64,000 nucleotides of DNA. Source: Calendula officinalis. Lineage: Eukaryota > Streptophyta > Magnoliopsida > Asterales > Asteraceae. The position numbers were made by a program, and so were the translations under genes. Every line of letters begins with the position of its first letter. The first letter of the stretch is position 1. The stretch spans positions 43,939,466-44,003,465 of the forward strand of contig OY970830.1 in the NCBI GenBank assembly GCA_963853835.1, in the 5' to 3' direction. The notes below the pieces were generated by a model. The model worked only from the letters and a program-made list of their open reading frames with translations, was not told where the DNA came from and did no database searches. Positions 19,301-31,749 of this stretch are shown here, piece after piece.

Positions 19301-22300
19301 TAGAGCCTTGAGCCTTAAGCCTTGATCCTTTAGCCTTTAGCCTTGAGCCTTGAGCCTTGATCCTTGGTCCTTGAGCCTTGAGCCTTGTTCCTTGAACCTT
19401 GAGCCCTGACCCTTGAGCCCTGATCCTTGAGCCTTGAGCGATGAGGCTTGAGCGATGAGCCTTGAGCCTTGAGCCTTGAGCCTTGAGCCTTGAGCCTTGA
19501 GCTTTGAGCCTTGAACCTTGAGCCTTGAGCCTTGAGCCTTGAGCCTTGAGACTTGAGCCTTGAGCCTTGAGCATTGAGCCTAGAGCCTTGAGGCTTGAGC
19601 CTTTAGCCTGGAGCCTTGAGCCTTGATCCTTGTGCCTTAAAACTTGAGCCCTGACCCTTGACCCTTGAGCGTTGAGCCTTGAGCGATGAGCCTTAAGCCT
19701 GGAGCCTTGAGCCTTGAGCCTTGAGCCTTTAGCCTTGAGCCTTTAGCCTTTACCATTGTGCCTTGAGCCTTGAGCCTTGAGCCTTGAGTCGTGAGCCTTG
19801 TGCCTTGAGCCTTGAGCATTGAGCATTGAGCCTACATCCTTGAGCCTTGAGCCTTGACCCTTTAGCCTTGAGCCTTGATCCTTGGTCCTTGAGCCTTGAG
19901 CCTTGTGCCCTGAGCCTTGACCCCTGACACTTGAGCCTTGACCTTTGAGCCTTGAGCGATGAGCCTTGAGCCTTGAGCCTTGAGCCTTGAGCCTTGAGCC
20001 TTGAGCCTTGAGCCTTGAGCCTTGAGCCTAGAGCCTTGAGCCTTGAGCCTTGAGCCATGAGCCTTGAGCCTTGAGCCTTGAGCCTTGAGCCTTGAGTATT
20101 GAGCCTTGAGCCTTGAGCCTTGAGCATTGAGCATTGAGCCTAGAGCCTTGAGCCTTGAGCCTTTAGCATTGAGCCTTGATCGTTGGTCCTTGAGCCTTGA
20201 GCCTTGAGCCTTGAGCCTTGAGCCTTGAGCCTTGAGGCTTGAGCCTTGAGCCTTGAGCCTTGAGCCTTGTGCCTTGACCCTTGACCCTTGAGCCTTGAGC
20301 CTTGTGCCTTGAGCCTTGAGCATCGAGCATTGAGCCTAGAGCCTTGAGCCTTAAGCCTTGATCCTTTAGCCTTTAGCCTTGAGCCTTGAGCCTTGATCCT
20401 TGGTCCTTGAGCCTTGAGCCTTGTTCCTTGAACCTTGAGCCCTGACCCTTGAGCCCTTGAGCATTGAGCCTAGAGCCTTGAGCCTTTAGCCTTTAGCATT
20501 GTGCCTTGAGCCTTGAGCCTGGAGCCTTGAGCCTTGAGCCTTGAGCCTTGAGCCTTGAGCCTTGAGCCTTGAGCCGTGAGCCTTGTGCCTTGAGCGTTGA
20601 GCATTGAGCATTGAGCCTACAGCCTTGAGCCTTGAGCCTTGACCCTTTAGCCTTGAGCCTTGATCCTTGGTCCTTGAGCCTTGAGCCTTGTGCCTTGAGC
20701 CTTGACCCCTGACCCTTGAGCCTTGACCCTTGAGCCTTGAGCGATGAGCCTTGAGCCTTGAGCCTTGAGCCTTGAGCCATGAGCCTTGACCCTTGAGCCT
20801 TGAGCCTTGAGCCTTGAGCCTTGAGCCTTGAGCCTTGAGCCTTGAGCCTTGAGCCTTGAGCCATGAGCCTTGAGCCTTGAGCCTTGAGCCTTGAGCCTTG
20901 AGTATTGAGCCTTGAGCCTTGAGCCTTGAGCATTGAGCCTAGAGCCTTGAGCCTTGAGCCTTTAGCATTGAGCCTTGATCGTTGGTCCTTGAGCCTTGAG
21001 CCTTGAGCCTTGAGCCTTGAGCCTTGAGCCTTGAGCCTTGAGCCTGGAGCCTTGAGCCTTGAGCCTTGAGCCTTGACCCTTGTGCCTTGAGCCTTGAGCA
21101 TCGAGCATTGAGCCTAGAGCCTTGAGCCTTAAGTCTTGATCCTTTAGCCTTTAGCCTTGAGCCTTGAGCCTTGATCCTTGGTCCTTGAGCCTTGAGCCTT
21201 GTTCCTTGAACCTTGAGCCCTGACCCTTGAGCCCTGATCCTTGAGCCTTGAGCGATGAGGCTTGAGCGATGAGCCTTAAGCCTTAAGCCTTGAGCCTTGA
21301 GCCTTGAGCCTTGAGCCTTGAGCCTTGAGCCTTGAGCCTTGAGACTTGAGCCTTGAGCCTTGAGCATTGAGCCTAGAGCCTTGAGGCTTGAGCCTTTAGC
21401 CTTGAGCCTTGAGCCTTGATCCTTGTGCCTTAAAACTTGAGCCCTAACCCTTGACCCTTGAGCGTTGAGCCTTGAGCGATGAGCCTTAAGCCTGGAGCCT
21501 TGAGCCTTGAGCCTTGAGCCTTTAGCCTTGAGCCTTTAGCCTTTAGCATTGTGCCTTGAGCCTTGAGCCTTGAGTCGTGAGCCTTGTGCCTTGAGCCTTG
21601 AGCATTGAGCATTGAGCCTACAGCCTTGAGCCTTGAGCCTTGACCCTTTAGCCTTGAGCCTTGATCCTTGGCCCTTGAGCCTTGAGCCTTGTGCCTTGAG
21701 CCTTGACCCCTGACCCTTGAGCCTTGACCCTTGAGCCTTGAGCGATGAGCCTTGAGCCTTGAGCCTTGAGCCTTGAGCCTTGAGCCTTGAGCCTTGAGCC
21801 TTGAGCCTTGAGCCTTGAGCCTTGAGCCTTGAGCCTTGAGCCTTGAGCCTTGAGCCATGAGCCTTGAGCCTTGAGCCTTGAGCCTTGAGCCTTGAGCCTT
21901 GAGCCTTGAGTATTGAGCCTTGAGCCTTGAGCCTTGAGCATTGAGCATTGAGCCTAGAGCCTTGAGCCTTGAGCCTTTAGCATTGAGCCTTGAACGTTGG
22001 TCCTTTAGCCTTGAGCCTTGAGCCTTGAGCCTTGAGCCTTGAGGCTTGAGCCTTGAGCCTTGAGCCTTGAGCCTTGACCCTTGACCCTTGTGCCTTGAGC
22101 CTTGAGCATCGAGCATTGAGCCTAGAGCCTTGAGCCTCGATCCTTGTTCCTTGAGCCTTTAGCCTTGAGCCTTGAGCCTTGATCCTTGGTCCTTGAGCCT
22201 TGAGCCTTGTTCCTTGAACCTTGAGCCCTGACCCTTGAGCCCTGATCCTTGAGCCTTGAGCGATGAGGATTGAGCGATGAGCCTTGAGCCTTGAGCCTTG

Positions 22301-22400
22301 AGCCTTGAGCCTTGAGCCTTGAGCCTTGAGCCTTGAGCCTTGAGCCTTGAGCCTTGAGCCTTGAGACTTGAGCCTTGAGCCTTGAGCATTGAGCCTAGAG
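16000..22400. repeat. ~1-kb higher-order repeat region (TACAGCC landmark)
   Basis: GAGCATTGAGCCTACAGCC occurs at 16046, 17033, 18832, 19833 (as TACATCC), 20618 and 21619 (coordinates of TACA). Intervals 18832-19833 and 20618-21619 are both exactly 1001 bp (143 x 7); others are 987 and 785. Each period carries in order: TACAGCC, GATCCTTGGTCC, CCCCTGACCC, GAGCGATGAGCC, GTATTGAGCC, GATCGTTGGTCC, CATCGAGCATTGAGCC, TTAAAACTTGAGCCC. This is a genuine multi-variant higher-order unit. Confidence 0.8.
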
Positions 22401-25100
22401 CCTTGAGGCTTGAGCCTTTAGCCTTGAGCCTTGAGCCTTGATCCTTGGTCCTTGAGCCTTGAGCCTTGTGCCTTAAAACTTGAGCCCTGACCCTTGACCC
22501 TTGAGCGTTGAGCCTTGAGCGATGAGCCTTAAGCCTGGAGCCTTGAGCCTTGAGCCTTGAGCCTTTAGCCTTGAGCCTTGAGCCTTGAGCCTTGAGCCTT
22601 GTGCCTTGAGCCTTGAGCCTTGAGCCTTGAGCCTTGAGCCTTAAGCCTTGAGCCTTGAGCCTTGAGCCTTGAGCCTTGAGCCTTGAGCCTTGAGCCTTGA
22701 GCCTTGAGCTCTGAGCCTTAAGCCTTGACCCTTGACCCTTAAGGCTTGACCCTTGAGCCTTTTTCCTGAAGCCTTGAGCCTAGAGCCTTGAGCCTTGTTC
22801 CTTGAGCCTTGAGCCTTGAGCCTTGAGCCTTGTGCCTTGAGCTTTGAGCCTTGAGCCTTGAGCCTTGAGCCTTGAGCCTTGAGCCTTGAGCCTTGAGCCT
22901 TGAGCCTTAAGCCTTGAGCCTTGAGCCTTGAGCCTTGAGCATTGAGCCTAGAGCCTTGAGCCTTGAGCCTTGAGCATTGAGCATTGAGCCTAGAGCCTTG
23001 AGCCTTGAGCCTTGAGCCTTGACCCTTTAGCCTTGAGCCTTGATCCTTGGTCCTTAAGCCTTGAGCCTTGAGCCTTGTGCCTTGACCCTTGAGCCCTGAC
23101 CCTTGAGCCTTGAGCGAAGAGCCTTGAGCCTTGAGCCTTGAGGCTTGAGCCTTTAGCCTTTAGCCTTGAGCCTTGAGCCTTGATCCTTAGTCCTTGAGAC
23201 TTGAGCCTTGTGCCTAAAAACTTGAGCCCTGACCCTTGACCCTTGAGCGTTGAGCCTTGAGCGATGAGCCTTAAGCCTGGAGCCTTGAGCCTTGAGCCTG
23301 GAGCCTTGTGCCTTGAGCCTTGTGCCTTGAGCCTTGAGCCTTGAGCCTTGAGCCTTGAGCCTTGAGCCTTGTGCCTTGAGCCTTGAGCCTTGAGCCTTGA
23401 GTCTTGAGCCTTGAGCCTTGAGCTCTAAGCCTTGAGCTCTGAGCCTTGACCCTTGACCCTTAAGCCTTGACCCTTGACCCTTTTTCCTGAAGCCTTGAGC
23501 CTTGAGCCTCGATCCTTGTTCCTTGAACCTTGAGCCTTGAGCCTTGAGGCTTGAGCCTTGAGCCTTGAGGCTTGAGCCTTGAGCGTTGAGCCTTGAGCGA
23601 TGAGCCTTAAGCCTGGAGCCTTGAGCCTTGAGCCTGGAGCCTTGAGCCTTGAGCCTTAAGCCTTGAGCCTTGAGCCTTGAGCCTTGAGCCTTGAGCCTTG
23701 AGCCTTGAGCCTTGAGCCTTGAGCCTTGAGCCTTGAGCCTCGATCCTTGTTCCTTGAACCTTGAGCCTTGAGCCTTGAGGCTTGAGCCTTGAGCATTGAG
23801 CCTAGTGCCTTGAGCCTTGAGCCTTGACCCTTTAGCCTTGAGCCTTGATCCTTGGTCCTTAAGCCTTGAGCCTTGAGCCTTGTGCCTTGACCCTTGAGCC
23901 CTGACCCTTGAACCTTGACCCTTGAGCCTTGAGCGAAGAGCCTTGAGCCTTGATCCTTAGTCCTTGAGACTTGAGCCTTGTGCCTTAAAACTTGAGCCCT
24001 GACCCTTGACCCTTGAGCGTTGACCCTTCAGCGATGAGCCTTAAGCCTGGAGCCTGGAGCCTTGAGCCTTGAGCCTTGAGCCTTGAGCCTTGAGCCTTGA
24101 GCCTTGAGCCTTGAGCCTTGAGCCTTGTGCCTTGAGCCTTGAGCCTTGAGTCTTGAGCCTTGAGCCTTGAGCCTTGAGCTCTGAGCCTTGAGCTCTGAGC
24201 CTTGACCCTTGACCCTTAAGCCTTGACCCTAGAGCCTTTTTCCTGAAGCCTTGAGCCTTGAGCCTCGATCCTTGTTCCTTGAACCTTGAGCCTTGAGCCT
24301 TGAGGCTTGAGCATTGAGCATTGAGCATTGAGCCTAGAGCCTTGAGCCTTGAGCCTTGAGCCTTGACCCTTTAGCCTTGAGCCTTGATCCTTGGTCCTTA
24401 AGCCTTGAGCCTTGAGCCATGTGCCTTGACCCTTGAGCCCTGACCCTTGAACCTTGACCCTTGAGCCTTGAGCGAAGAGCCTTGAGCCTTGAGCCTTGAG
24501 GCTTGAGCCTTTAGCCTTTAGCCTTGAGCCTTAAGCCTTGATCCTTAGTCCTTGAGCCTTGAGCCTTGTGCCTTAAAACTCGAGCCCTGACCCTTGACCC
24601 ATGAGCGTTGAGCCTTGAGCGATGAGCCTTAAGCCTGGAGCCTGGAGCCTTGAGCCTTGGGCCTTGAGCCTTGTGCCTTGAGCCTTGAGCCTTGAGCCTT
24701 TAGCCTCGAGTCTTGAGCCTTGAGCCTTGAGCCTTGAGCTCTGAGCCTTGAGCTCTGAGCCTTGACCCTTGACCCTTAAGCCTTGACCCTTGACCCTTTT
24801 TCCTGAAGCCTTGAGCCTTGAGCCTCGATCCTTGTTCCTTGAACCTTGAGCCTGGAGCCTTGAGGCTTGAGCCTTGAGCCTTGAGCCTTGAGCCTTGAGC
24901 CTCGAGCCTTGAGCATTGAGCCTAGAGCCTTGGGCCTTGAGCCTTGAGCATTGAGCATTGAGCCTTGAGCATTGAGCATTGAGCCTTGAGCCTTGAGCAT
25001 TGAGCCTAGAGCCTTGAGCCTTGGGCCTTGAGCCTTGAGCCTTGAGCCTTGAGCCTTGAGCCTTGAGCCTTGAGCATTGAGCATTGAGCCTAGAGCCTTG
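22400..25100. repeat. Short-period higher-order repeat region (~0.6-0.8 kb)
   Basis: TTAAAACTTGAGCCC or close variants recur near 22478, 23217, 23987 and 24575. Each is preceded by GATCCTTAGTCC or GATCCTTGGTCC and followed by GAGCGTT, GAGCGATGAGCC and TAAGCCTGGAGCC. The TTTTTCCTGAAGCC landmark follows in each. The period is shorter and less regular than in the ~1-kb block to the left. Confidence 0.65.
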
Positions 25101-28100
25101 AGCCTTTAGCCTTTAGCATTGAGCCTTGAGCCTGGAGCCTTGAGCCTTGAGCCTTGAGCCTTGAGCCTTGAGCCTTGAGCCTTGAGCCTTGAGCCTTGAG
25201 CCTTGAGCCTTGTGCCTTGAGCCTTGAGCCTACAGCCTTGAGCCTTGAGCCTACAGCATTGAGCATTGAGCCTACAGCCTTGAGCCTTGAGCCTTGAGCC
25301 TTGACCCTTTAGCCTTGAGCCTTGATCCTTGGTCCTTGAGCCTTGAGCCTTGTGCCTTGAGCCTTGACCCCTGACCCTTGAGCCTTGAGCGATGAACCTT
25401 GAGCGATGAGCCTTGAGCGATGAGCCTTGAGCCTTGAGCCTTGAGCCTTGAGCCTTGAGCCTTGAGCCTTGAGCCTTGAGCCTTGAGCCTTGAGCCTTGA
25501 GCCTTGAGCCTTGAGCCTTGATCCTTGATCCTTGGTCCTTGAGCCTTGAGCCTTGTGCCATGAGCCTTGAGCCTTGAGCCTTGAGCCTTGAGCCTTGAGC
25601 CTTGAGCCTTGAGTATTAAGCCTTGAGCCTTGAGCCTTGAGCCTTGAGCATTGAGCCTAGAGCCTTGAGCCTTGAGCCTTTAGCATTGAGCCTTGATCGT
25701 TGGTCCTTGAGCCTTGAGCCTTGAGCCTTGACCCTTGAGCCTTGAGCCTTGAGCCTTGAGCCTTGAGCCTTGAGCCTTGAGCCTTGAGCCTTGAGCATTG
25801 AGCCTGGAGCCTTGAGCCTTGAGCCTTTAGCATTGTGCCTTGAGCCTTGAGCCTTGAGCCTTGACCCTTGTGCCTTGAGCCTTGAGCATCGAGCATCGAG
25901 CATTGAGCCTAGAGCCTTGAGCCTTAAGCCTTGATCCTTTAGCCTTGAGCCTTGAGCCTTGAGCCTTGGTCCTTGGTCCTTGAGCCTTGAGCCTTGTTCC
26001 TTGAACCTTGAGCCCTGACCCTTGAGCCCTGATCCTTGAGCCTTGAGCGATGAGGCTTGAGCGATGAGCCTTGAGCCTTGAGCCTTGAGACTTGAGCCTT
26101 GAGCCTTGAGCCTTGAGCCTTGAGCCTTGTGCCTTGAGCCTTGAGCCTTGAGCCTTGACCCTTGAGCCTTGAGCCTTGACCCTTGTGCCTTGAGCCTTGA
26201 GCATCGAACATTGAGCCTAGAGCCTTGAGCCTTAAGCCTTGATCCTTTAGCCTTGAGCCTTGAGCCTTGAGCCATGGTCCTTGGTCCTTGAGCCTTGAGC
26301 CTTGAGCCTTGAGCCTTGAGACTTGAGCCTTGAGCCTTGAGCCTTGAGCCTTGAGCCTTGAGCCTTGTGCCTTGAGCCTTGAGCCTTGAGCCTTGAGCCT
26401 TGAGCCTTGAGCCTTGAGCCTTGAGCCTTGAGCCTTGAGCATTGAGCCTGGAGCCTTGAGCCTTTAGCATTGTGCCTTGAGCCTTGAGCCTGGAGCCTTG
26501 ACCCTTGACCCTTGAGCGTTGAGCCTTGAGTGATGAGCCTGGAGCCTGGAGCCTTGAGCCTTGAGCCTTGAGCCTTGAGCCTTGAGCCTTTGCCTTGAGC
26601 CTTGAGCCTTGAGCATTGAGCATTGAGCCTAGAGCCTAGAGCCTTGAGCCTTGAGCCTTGACCCTTTAGCCTTGAGCCTTGATCCTTGGTCCTTGAGCCT
26701 TGAGCCCTGACCCTTGAGCCTTGACCCCTGACCCTTGAGCCTTGACCCTTGAACCTTGAGCGATGAGCGATGAGCCTTGAGCCTTGAGCCTTGAGTCTTG
26801 AGCATTGAGCATTGAGCCTTGAGCCTTGAGCCTTGAGCCTTGAGCCTAGAGCCTTGAGCCTTGAGCCTAGAGCCTTGAGCCTTGAGCCTTTGTTCTTGAG
26901 CCTTGAGCCTTGAGCCTTGAGCCTTGAGCCTTGAGCCTTGAGCCTTGAGCCTTGAGCCTTGAGCATTGAGCCTAGAGCCTTGAGGCTTGAGCCTTTAGCC
27001 TTGAGCCTTGAGCCTTGATCCTTGGTCCTGGAGCCTTGAGCCTTAAAACTTGAGCCCTGACCCTTGACCCTTGACCCTTGAACCTTGAGCGATGAGCGAT
27101 GAGCCTTGAGCCTTGAGCCTTGAGTCTTGAGCATTGAGCATTGAGCCTTGAGCCTTGAGCCTTGAGCCTTGAGCCTATAGCCTTGAGCCTTGAGCCTAGA
27201 GCCTTGAGCCTTTGTTCTTGAGCCTTGAGCCTTGAGCCTTGAGCCTTGAGCCTTGAGCCTTGAGCCTTGAGCCTTGAGCATTGAGCCTAGAGCCTTGAGG
27301 CTTGAGCCTTTAGCCTTGAGCCTTGAGCCTTGATCCTTGGTCCTTGAGCCTTGAGCCTTAAAACTTGAGCCCTGACCCTTGACCCTTGAGCGTTGAGCCT
27401 TGAGCGATGAGCCTTAAGCCTGGAGCCTTGAGCCTTGAGCCTTGAGCCTTTAGCCTTGAGCCTTGAGCCTTGTGCCTTGAGCATTGAGCCTTGAGCCTTG
27501 AGCCTTGAGCCTTGAGCCTTGAGCCTTGAGCCTTGAGCCTTGAGCCTTGAGCCTTGAGCCTTGAGCCTTGAGCCTTGATCCTTGAGCTCTGAGCCTTGAG
27601 CCTTGACCCTTGACCCTTAAGCCTTGACCCGTGAGCCTTTTTCCTTGAACCTTGAGCCCTGACCCTTGAGCCCTGATCCTTGAGCCTTAAGCGACGAGGC
27701 TTGAGCGATGAGCCTTGAGCCTTGAGCCTTGAGACTTGAGCCTTGAGCCTTGAGCCTTGAGCCTTGAGCCTTGAGCCTTGAGCCTTGTGCCTTGAGCCTT
27801 GAGCCTTGAGCCTTGAGCCTTGAGCCTTGATCCTTGAGCCTTGAGCCTTGAGCATTGAGCCTAGAGCCTTGAGCCTTGAGCCTTTCGCATTGTGCCTTGA
27901 GCCTTGAGCCTGGAGCCTTGACCCTTGAGCGTTGAGCCTTGAGCGATGAGCCTGGAGCCTGGAGCCTTGAGCCTTGAGCCTTTAGCCTTGAGCCTTGAGC
28001 CTTGTGCCTTGAGCCTTGAGCCTTGAGCATTGAGCATTGAGCCTAGAGCCTAGAGCCTTGAGCCTTGAGCCTTGACCCTTTAGCCTTGAGCCTTGATCCT

Positions 28101-31100
28101 TGGTCCTTGAGCCTTGAGCCCTGACCCTTGAGCCTTGACCCTTGAGCCTTGAGCGATGAGCGATGAGCCTTGAGCCTTGAGCCCTGAGCCTTGAGCCTTG
28201 AGCCTTGAACCTTGAGCCTTGAGCCTTGCTCCTTGAGCCTTGAGCCTTGAGCCTTGAGCCATGAGCCTTGAGCCATGAGCCTTGAGCCTTGAGCCTTGAG
28301 CCTTGAGTCTAGAGCCTTGAGTATTGACCCTTGAGCCTTGAGCCTTGAGCCTTGAGTATTGAGCATTGAGCCTAGAGCCTTGAGCGTTGAGCCTTTAGCA
28401 TTGACCCTTGATCGTTGGTCCTTGAGCCTTGAGCCTTGAGCCTTGAGCCTTGAGCCTTGAGCCTTGAGCCTAGAGCCTTGAGCCTTGAGCCTTGAGCCTA
28501 GAGCCTTGAGCCTTGAGCCTTGGTTCTTGAGCCTTGAGCCTTGAGCCTTGAGCCTTAAGCCTTGAGCCTTGAGCCTTGAGCCTTGAACCTTGAGCCTTGA
28601 GCCTTGAGCCTTGAGCATTGAGCCTAGAGCCTTGAGGCTTGAGCCTTTAGCCTTGAGCCTTGAGCCTTGATCCTTGGTCCTTGAGCCTTGAGCCTTAAAA
28701 CTTGAGCCCTGACCCTTGACCCTTGAGCGTTGAGCCTTGAGCGAGGAGCCTTAAGCCTGGAGCCTTGAGCCTTGAGCCTTTAGCCTTGAGCCTTGAGCCT
28801 TGAGCCTTGTGCCCTGAGCATTGAGCCTTAAGCCTTTAGCCTTTAGCCTTGAGCCTTGAGCCTTGAGCCTTGAGCCTTGAGCCTTGAGCCTTGAGCCTTG
28901 AGCTCCGAGCCTTGAGCCTTGACCCTTGACCCTTAAGCCTTGACCCTTGAGCCTTTTTCCTGAAGCCTTGAGCCTTGAGCCTTGAGCCTTGAGCCTTGAG
29001 CATTGAGCCTTGAGCCTTGAGCCTTGAGCCTTGAGCCTTGAGCTTTGAGCCTTGAGCCTTGTGCCTTGAGCCTTGAGCCTTGAGCCTTGAGCCTTGAGCC
29101 TTGAGCCTTGAGCCTTGAGCCATGAGCCTTGAGCCGTGAGCCTTGAGCATTGAGCCTAGAGCCTTGAGCCTTGAGCCTTGAGCATTGAGCCTAGAGCCTT
29201 GAGCCTTGAGCCTTGAGCCTTGAGCCTTGAGCCTTGAGCCTTGAGCCTTGAGCCTTGAGCCTTGAGCCTTTAGCCTTGAGTCTTGATCCTTGGTCCTTGA
29301 GCCTTGAGCCTTGAGACTTGTGCCTTGACCCTTGAGCCTTGACCCTTGAGCCTTGACCCTTGAGCGATGAGCCTTGAGCCTTGAGCCTTGAGCATTTAGC
29401 CTTTAGCCTTGAGCCTTGAGCCTTGATCCTTGGTCTTTGAGCCTTGAGCCTTGAGCCTTGTGCCTTAAAACTTGAGCCCTGACCCTTGACCGTTGAGCGT
29501 TGAGCCTTGAGCGATGAGCCTTAAGCCTGGAGCCTGGAGCCTTGAGCCTTGAGCCTTGAGCCTTGAGCCTTGAGCCTTGAGCCTTGAGCCTTGAGCCTTG
29601 AGCCTTGAGCCTTGAGCCTTGAGCCTTGTGCCTTGAGCCTTGAGCCTTGAGCCTTGAGCCTTGAGCCTTGAGCCTTGAGCCTTGAGCCTTGAGCCCTGAG
29701 CCTTGAGCTCTGAGCCTTGAGCATTGACCCTTGACCCTTAAGCCTTGACCCTTGAGCCTTTTTCCTGAAGCCTCGAGCCTTGAGCCTTGTTCCTTGAGCC
29801 TTGAGCCTTGAGCCTTGAGCCTTGAGCCTTGAGCCTTGAGCCTTGAGCCTTGAGCCTTGAGCCTTGAGCCTTGAGCCTTGAGCCTTGAGCCTTGAGCCTT
29901 GAGCATTGAGCCTAGAGCCTTGAGCCTTTAGCCTTTAGCATTGTGCCTTGAGCCTTGAGCCTTGAGCCTTGAGCCTTGAGCCTTGAGCCTTGAGCCTTGA
30001 GCCTTGAGCCTTGAGCCTTGAGCCTTGAGCCTTGTGCCTTGAGCCTTGAGCATTGAGCATTGAGCTTACAGCCTTGAGCCTTGAGCCTTGACCCTTTAGC
30101 CTTTAGCATTGATCCTTGGTCCTTGAGCCTTGAGCCTTGAGCCTTGTGCCTTGTGCCTTGAGCCTTGACCCCTGACCCTTGAGCCTTGACCCTTGAGCCT
30201 TGAGCGATGAGCCTTGAGCCTTGAGCCTTGAGCTTTGAGCCTTGAGCCTTGAGCCTTGAGTCTTGGGCCTTGAGCCTTGAGCCTTGAGCCTTGAGCCTTG
30301 AGCCTTGAGCCTTGAGCCTTGAGCCTTGAGCCTTGAGCCTTGAGCCTTGAGCCATGAGCCTTGAGCCTTGAGCCTTGAGCCTTGAGCCTTGAGCCTTGAG
30401 TATTGAGCCTTGAGCCTTGAGCCTTTAGCATTGAGCCTAGAGCCTTGAGCCTTGAGCATTTAGCATTGAGCCTTGATCGTTGGTCCTTGAGCCTTGAGCC
30501 TTGACCCTTGAGCCTTGAGCCTTGACCCTTGTGCCTTGAGCCTTGAGCATCGAGCATTGAGCCTAGAGCCTTGAGCCTTAAGCCTTGATCCTTTAGCCTT
30601 GAGCCTTGAGCCTTAAGCCTTGATCCTTGGTCCTTGAGCCTTGAGCCTTGTTCCTTGAACCTTGAGCCCTGACCCTTGAGCCCTGACCCTTGAGCCCTGA
30701 TCCTTGAGCCTTGAGCCTTGAGCCTTGAGCCTTGTGCCTTGTGCCTTGAGCCTTGAGCCTTGAGCCTTGAGCCTTGAGCCTTGAGCCTTGAGCCTGGAGC
30801 CTTGAGCCTGGAGCCTGGAGCCTTGACCCTTGAGCGTTGAGCCTTGAGCGATGAGCCTGGAGCCTGGAGCCTTGAGCCTTGAGCCTTGAGCCTTTAGCCT
30901 TGAGCCTTGAGCCTTGGGCCTTGAGCCTTGAGCCTTGAGCCTTGAGCATTGAGCATTGAGCCTAGAGCCTAGAGCCTTAAGCCTTGACCCTTTAGCCTTG
31001 AGCCTTGATCCTTGGTCCTTGAGCCCTGACCCTTGAGCCTTGACCCCTGACCCTTGAGCCTTGACCCTTAAGCCTTGAGCGATGAGCGATGAGCCTTGAG

Positions 31101-31700
31101 CCTTGAGCCTTGAGCCTTGAGCCTTGAGCCTTGAGCCTTGAGCCTTGAGCCTTGCTCCTTGAGCCTTGAGCCTTGAGCCTTGAGCCATGAGCCTTGAGCC
31201 ATGAGCCTTGAGCCTTAAGCCTTGAGCCTTGAGCCTTTCGCCTTGAGTATTGAGCCTAGAGCCTTGAGCCTTGAGCCTTTAGCATTGAGCCTTGATCGTT
31301 GGTCCTTGAGCCTTGAGCCTTGAGCCTTGAGCCTTGAGCCTTGAGCCTTGAGCCTTGAGCCTTCAGCATTGAGCATTGAGCCTTGAGCCTTGAGCCTTGA
31401 GCCTTGAGCCTTGAGCAATGAGCCTAGAGCCTTGAGCCTTGAGCCTTGAGCCTTTAGCATTGAGCCTTGATCTTGGTTCTTGAGCCTTGAGCCTTGAGCC
31501 TTGAGCCTTGAGCATTGAGCCTAGAGCCTTGAGGCTCGAGCCTTTAGCCTTGAGCCTTGAGCCTTGATCCTTGGTCCTTGAGCCTTGAGCCTTAAAACTT
31601 GAGCCCTGACCCTTGACCCTTGAGCGTTGAGCCTTGAGCGATCAGCCTTAAGCATGGAGCCTTGAGCCTTGAGCCTTTAGCCTTGAGCCTTGAGACTTGA
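25100..31700. repeat. Mixed higher-order block
   Basis: The usual landmarks recur, but spacing varies and order is interrupted. A local feature is the segment with TTTGTTCTTGAGCC and repeated CCTAGAGCC, seen at ~26780-26950 and ~27110-27260 and in part at ~28480-28560. It looks like a mosaic of neighbouring higher-order units. No gene or other element is visible. Confidence 0.6.
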
Positions 31701-31749
31701 GCCTTGTGCCTTGAGCATTGAGCCTTGAGCCTTGAGCCTTAAGCCTTTA